This document shows positions 58,204 to 58,273 of a stretch of DNA of 58,273 bases, piece after piece. The notes under the pieces are model-generated. The model was not told the DNA's origin. It did not search any database and was given only the letters and a program-made list of their open reading frames with translations. Position 1 is the first letter of the stretch. Every line of letters starts with the position of its first letter. Location: the NCBI GenBank assembly GCA_000818945.1, contig KN805447.1:1-58273 (forward strand), read 5' to 3'. The DNA is from Schizochytrium sp. CCTCC M209059. Lineage: Eukaryota > Sar > Bigyra > Thraustochytrida > Thraustochytriidae. The position numbers and the translations under genes were made by a program.

Positions 58204-58260
58204 GGTGGGTCGGGAGGGCAGGTGGGTTGGTGGGTGGGTGGGGGGGTGGGTAAGTGAGGG
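58204..58260 (+). repeat. G-rich tract with GGG runs
   Basis: Repeated GGTGGGT/TGGGTGGG with a run of seven Gs; at least four GGG runs with short loops, so a G-quadruplex can form on the + strand. Too irregular for a telomere repeat. Confidence 0.6.
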
Positions 58261-58273
58261 ACGTTCGCTTTTT

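Larger units (their letters stand above)
57057..58273. other. Right-end intergenic region
   Basis: Contains the UNC93 promoter (palindrome at 57144-57151), a 20-bp tandem duplication at about 57486-57525, and a G-rich terminal stretch. Short frames near 57161-57400 show no domain. No gene is supported; it may be the flank of a gene beyond the window. Confidence 0.45.

Noticed and set aside
58204..58260. Telomere repeat
   Set aside because: The GGTGGGT units are irregular and unlike a TTAGGG-type array.

Overview
The window reads as nuclear DNA of a microbial eukaryote. Genes stand alone, on both strands, with long intergenic gaps full of microsatellites. Most are single open frames with AUG starts, and three have clear GT-AG introns (uracil phosphoribosyltransferase, Nudix hydrolase, serine carboxypeptidase). 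The protein set (mRNA capping enzyme, ULK4/RUNKEL kinase, type II Golgi sulfotransferases and glycosyltransferases, nucleotide-sugar transporters, lysosomal-type alpha-N-acetylglucosaminidase, a perilipin-like lipid-droplet protein) would fit a stramenopile protist. A thraustochytrid (labyrinthulomycete) is my best guess; this is inference from gene content and intron poverty, not proof. No rRNA, tRNA, CRISPR array or prokaryotic operon was found.

Layout. 1-5 kb: the 3' end of a sulfotransferase gene (+) faces a complete, nearly identical copy (-), with 3.7 kb of degraded sequence between them. 5-12 kb: nucleotide-sugar transporter (+), DXD glycosyltransferase (-) and GH89 NAGLU (-). 12-24.5 kb: an orphan coiled-coil protein (+), a very long ULK4-like kinase (+) and a perilipin-like protein (-). 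24.5-29.4 kb: a gene-poor, microsatellite-rich tract. 29.4-38.1 kb: a + strand run of carbohydrate sulfotransferase, ANK-SAM-TIR protein, DEP-C2-VASt membrane protein (start unresolved beside an 81-copy CCAT array) and Costars-LIM protein (frame break). 38.1-48 kb: a short N gap, SGNH-type protein (-), capping guanylyltransferase (-), orphan (+), TPT/SLC35-type transporter (-) and GT31 galactosyltransferase (-). 48-58 kb: UPRTase (+), Nudix CoA-diphosphatase-like (-), GMC oxidoreductase (+), S10 carboxypeptidase (+), UNC93-like transporter (-), then a non-coding right end.

Eight genes build, modify or turn over glycans in the secretory pathway (two sulfotransferases plus one partial copy, two sugar-nucleotide-type transporters, two glycosyltransferases, NAGLU). 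This is consistent with a sulfated extracellular polysaccharide, but they are scattered rather than operon-like. Two short sequences recur between genes. The palindrome TAGGCCTA occurs seven times exactly, always outside coding sequence. The 13-mer GCCGCGGCGTGCA occurs three times, each 226-329 bp upstream of a Golgi-type transferase gene and in the same orientation to it. The most interesting proteins are the ANK-SAM-TIR protein (SARM1-like layout with the candidate NADase glutamate), the DEP-C2-VASt protein whose VASt domain is split by a ~210-residue acidic insert, and the Costars-LIM fusion.
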